Assembly (NCBI GenBank): GCA_900547435.1
Contig: URGO01000029.1
Coordinates: 1-23,449, forward strand
Source of the DNA: an uncultured Parabacteroides sp.
Lineage (GTDB): Bacteria; Bacteroidota; Bacteroidia; Bacteroidales; Tannerellaceae
DNA length: 23,449 nt
Direction of reading: 5' to 3'
Shown: positions 22,393 through 23,449 of the stretch, piece after piece
Position numbering within the stretch: position 1 is the stretch's first letter
Layout: every line of letters begins with the position of its first letter
Translations under genes and position numbers: made by a program
Notes under the pieces: generated by a model
What the model saw: the letters and a program-made list of their open reading frames with translations, nothing else
What the model was told of the DNA's origin: nothing
Database searches by the model: none

Positions 22393-23160
22393 CTAAAATG
22401 CTTTCATCAACAGATTTAAAAGAAACAAAATCAGAGCGAGCAGGGCTGCTTGCCATAAGAAACGCCTGTTGTTTCTTTTCTCTTTCAAAAACGCCTGGAG
22501 GTCTGAATCCGACCAGTTTCGGAGGATTTCCTCCTTTTCCCGGTCGTCCGCCACATTGTCCTCTGTATCCGACAAGAGGGTCGTAGCCTCGTATTGCCAT
22601 CGGTATGCGTCATCTTTCTCGATGAGCCGTTCCAAATCAAAACGCTCGCGTTGCTTCATCTCTTCAGACAGATAGCGCTCCACCTGCTTTTGCCTTTTGA
22701 GCAACTCGGTGTGCTCTGCCTCAGGCCAGGTTATTCCGGCTTTCTCCGCCACTTTACGGACACAGGCAAGAATCTCTTCCTTCGGAATATCCTGCTTGTC
22801 TTCCCTTTCGGCCAGCCAATCCCGCACCAAATGGTAAATGCCGATGTAATGCTCCTGTTGTTGCCATTCTTCTTCGAATGCTTTTGTGTCGGCTAGTTCT
22901 TTTTTCCCTTTATCCGATTGGCGTATCAGCTCTATGGCTTGACGGAACCATCGGATTTTCAAAGGAATATTGGCTTCGTCCGGCTTTTCTTTGACCCACA
23001 TGGCCAGCTGGCGGAAACTTTCATCGTATATATTCCGCATAAAACCTCGCGGGAGCGGGAAACGCTTCCGGACAAAAAGCTGGAAAGGTTTCCAATTTTT
23101 GTCATAGAAAAAGGATAATCGCCCTTTTTCCTGCATTGGCGAAGAGATTGTTTCGCTCAT
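22393..23160 (-). CDS. Unrecognised tail-anchored membrane protein
   Basis: I do not recognise this 255-residue protein. It has no signal peptide. Residues 1-60 contain aromatic and basic patches (SFFYDKNWKPFQLFVRKRF), and 60-230 are helical and strongly charged, with tryptophans at regular intervals (WFRQ, WQQQ, WLAE, WPEA, WQYE, WSDS). A single hydrophobic segment at about 235-252 (LLALILFLLNLLMKAF) ends the protein, so it should be tail-anchored with its bulk in the cytoplasm. The chosen ATG at 23160 follows one of the best promoters in the window. It lies immediately upstream of the DUF4290-murA operon on the same strand with a 39-bp gap, so part of its transcript may continue into that operon, hinting at an envelope-related role. 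No function can be proposed. Confidence 0.75.
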   Translation of the reverse strand: MSETISSPMQEKGRLSFFYDKNWKPFQLFVRKRFPLPRGFMRNIYDESFRQLAMWVKEKPDEANIPLKIRWFRQAIELIRQSDKGKKELADTKAFEEEWQQQEHYIGIYHLVRDWLAEREDKQDIPKEEILACVRKVAEKAGITWPEAEHTELLKRQKQVERYLSEEMKQRERFDLERLIEKDDAYRWQYEATTLLSDTEDNVADDREKEEILRNWSDSDLQAFLKEKRNNRRFLWQAALLALILFLLNLLMKAF

Positions 23161-23201
23161 ATCTTTTTTTGTTTATCTGCTTGTCCTCTTCTATCTTCGG
23201 G

Positions 23202-23233
23202 CAAAGATAGGTATTTTAAACTTAAAAATCAAA
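23202..23233 (-). promoter_or_regulatory. Near-consensus Bacteroidetes promoter for the tail-anchored protein gene
   Basis: On the minus strand TTTG (23233 to 23230) and TATCTTTG (23209 to 23202) match both the -33 and -7 consensus exactly, with a 20-base spacer. Transcription should start near 23195, giving a leader of about 35 bases. The -33 box overlaps the last codons of the upstream HipA-like gene. Confidence 0.8.
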
Positions 23234-23449
23234 TACCCGGCCATCCAGCACACCGGTAAACATATCCATCTCTCTTTTGGAAATGCCCAGCCGTATGGCT
23301 ATGCTTCGCCAATCCTTTATGGCACAGACTACCTCCCGTATGATGCCTTCCGCCACTTTTCGCGCTATCATGTATTCCTCGCAGGCATCCAGCAGGATAT
23401 GGATGTTGGCGTTGTGGGATGTTGGAGTGATGAGCTGGGGTTGGTAGTC
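23222..23449 (-). CDS. C-terminal fragment, HipA-like kinase (5' end outside window)
   Basis: The minus strand is open from the window edge to a TAA at 23224-23222, giving 75 residues. The stretch YMIARKVAEGIIREVVCAI (27-45), then KDWRSIAIRLGISKREMDMF, follows a pattern I associate with the end of HipA-family serine/threonine kinases: a helix with I-x-x-E-V, then a Trp-Arg, an Ala, G-I-S and a final helix with E-x-x-x-M. HipA proteins are toxins or kinases of two-component toxin-antitoxin modules. The kinase core would lie outside the window, so the assignment is tentative; an unrelated helical protein is possible. Codon use resembles the neighbouring genes. Confidence 0.5.
   Translation of the reverse strand, partial: DYQPQLITPTSHNANIHILLDACEEYMIARKVAEGIIREVVCAIKDWRSIAIRLGISKREMDMFTGVLDGRVFDF

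Overview
The window looks like a chromosomal segment of a Bacteroidales bacterium (Bacteroides/Parabacteroides-like). This rests on a 729-residue type III glutamine synthetase, DUF4290 and multi-repeat DUF349 proteins, an M49 dipeptidyl peptidase of the Bacteroides type, and several promoters with the Bacteroidetes -7 element TAnnTTTG placed a short distance before start codons. I cannot name the genus. Every gene except one (the phosphoesterase at 12943-14148) is on the minus strand, so the layout below is given in window order but most transcription runs right to left. No intergenic gap exceeds 300 bases.

Region 1 (1-3014): a minus-strand run made of dipeptidyl peptidase III, an AlkD-like HEAT-repeat protein and the first 80 codons of an AspT/YidE-type membrane transporter, behind a clear promoter at 2983-3014. 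Region 2 (3060-5374): a visibly AT-rich, three-gene ABC transporter of the lantibiotic-immunity (LanFEG) type with 4-bp overlaps between genes, preceded by a direct repeat and followed by three copies of a short repeat at 22-bp spacing. No bacteriocin biosynthesis or two-component genes accompany it. Region 3 (5449-10113): a secreted esterase, a conserved-looking protein with ATP-grasp hallmarks, and a five-repeat DUF349 protein, separated by hairpin terminators. Region 4 (10042-14210): class I fumarase with its own promoter and terminator, a PD-(D/E)XK (Rpn/PDDEXK_2) nuclease-like protein with a 12-bp tandem repeat in its tail, and a divergent secreted calcineurin-like phosphoesterase that shares a bidirectional terminator with the glutamine synthetase gene.

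Region 5 (14217-22381): glnN, transcribed from a promoter nested beside the end of rseP, then a tightly packed envelope/housekeeping operon read as DUF4290, murA, rimM, a membrane-anchored LytM/M23 peptidase, dxr and rseP. It joins peptidoglycan precursor synthesis (MurA), peptidoglycan hydrolysis or its regulation (M23), isoprenoid supply (Dxr, which feeds undecaprenyl phosphate), 30S maturation (RimM) and intramembrane proteolysis (RseP). MurA carries Asp in place of the PEP-binding Cys that fosfomycin attacks. Region 6 (22393-23449): an unrecognised tail-anchored protein under a near-perfect Bacteroidetes promoter that lies partly inside the 3' end of an upstream gene whose visible 75 residues resemble the C-terminus of HipA-family kinases.

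Most of the window is ordinary core genome. I see no CRISPR array, tRNA, rRNA, prophage or insertion sequence. The parts least explained by known biology are the ATP-grasp/esterase pair, the orphan E-loop ABC transporter with its flanking repeats, and the tail-anchored protein; none is shown to be a new system.
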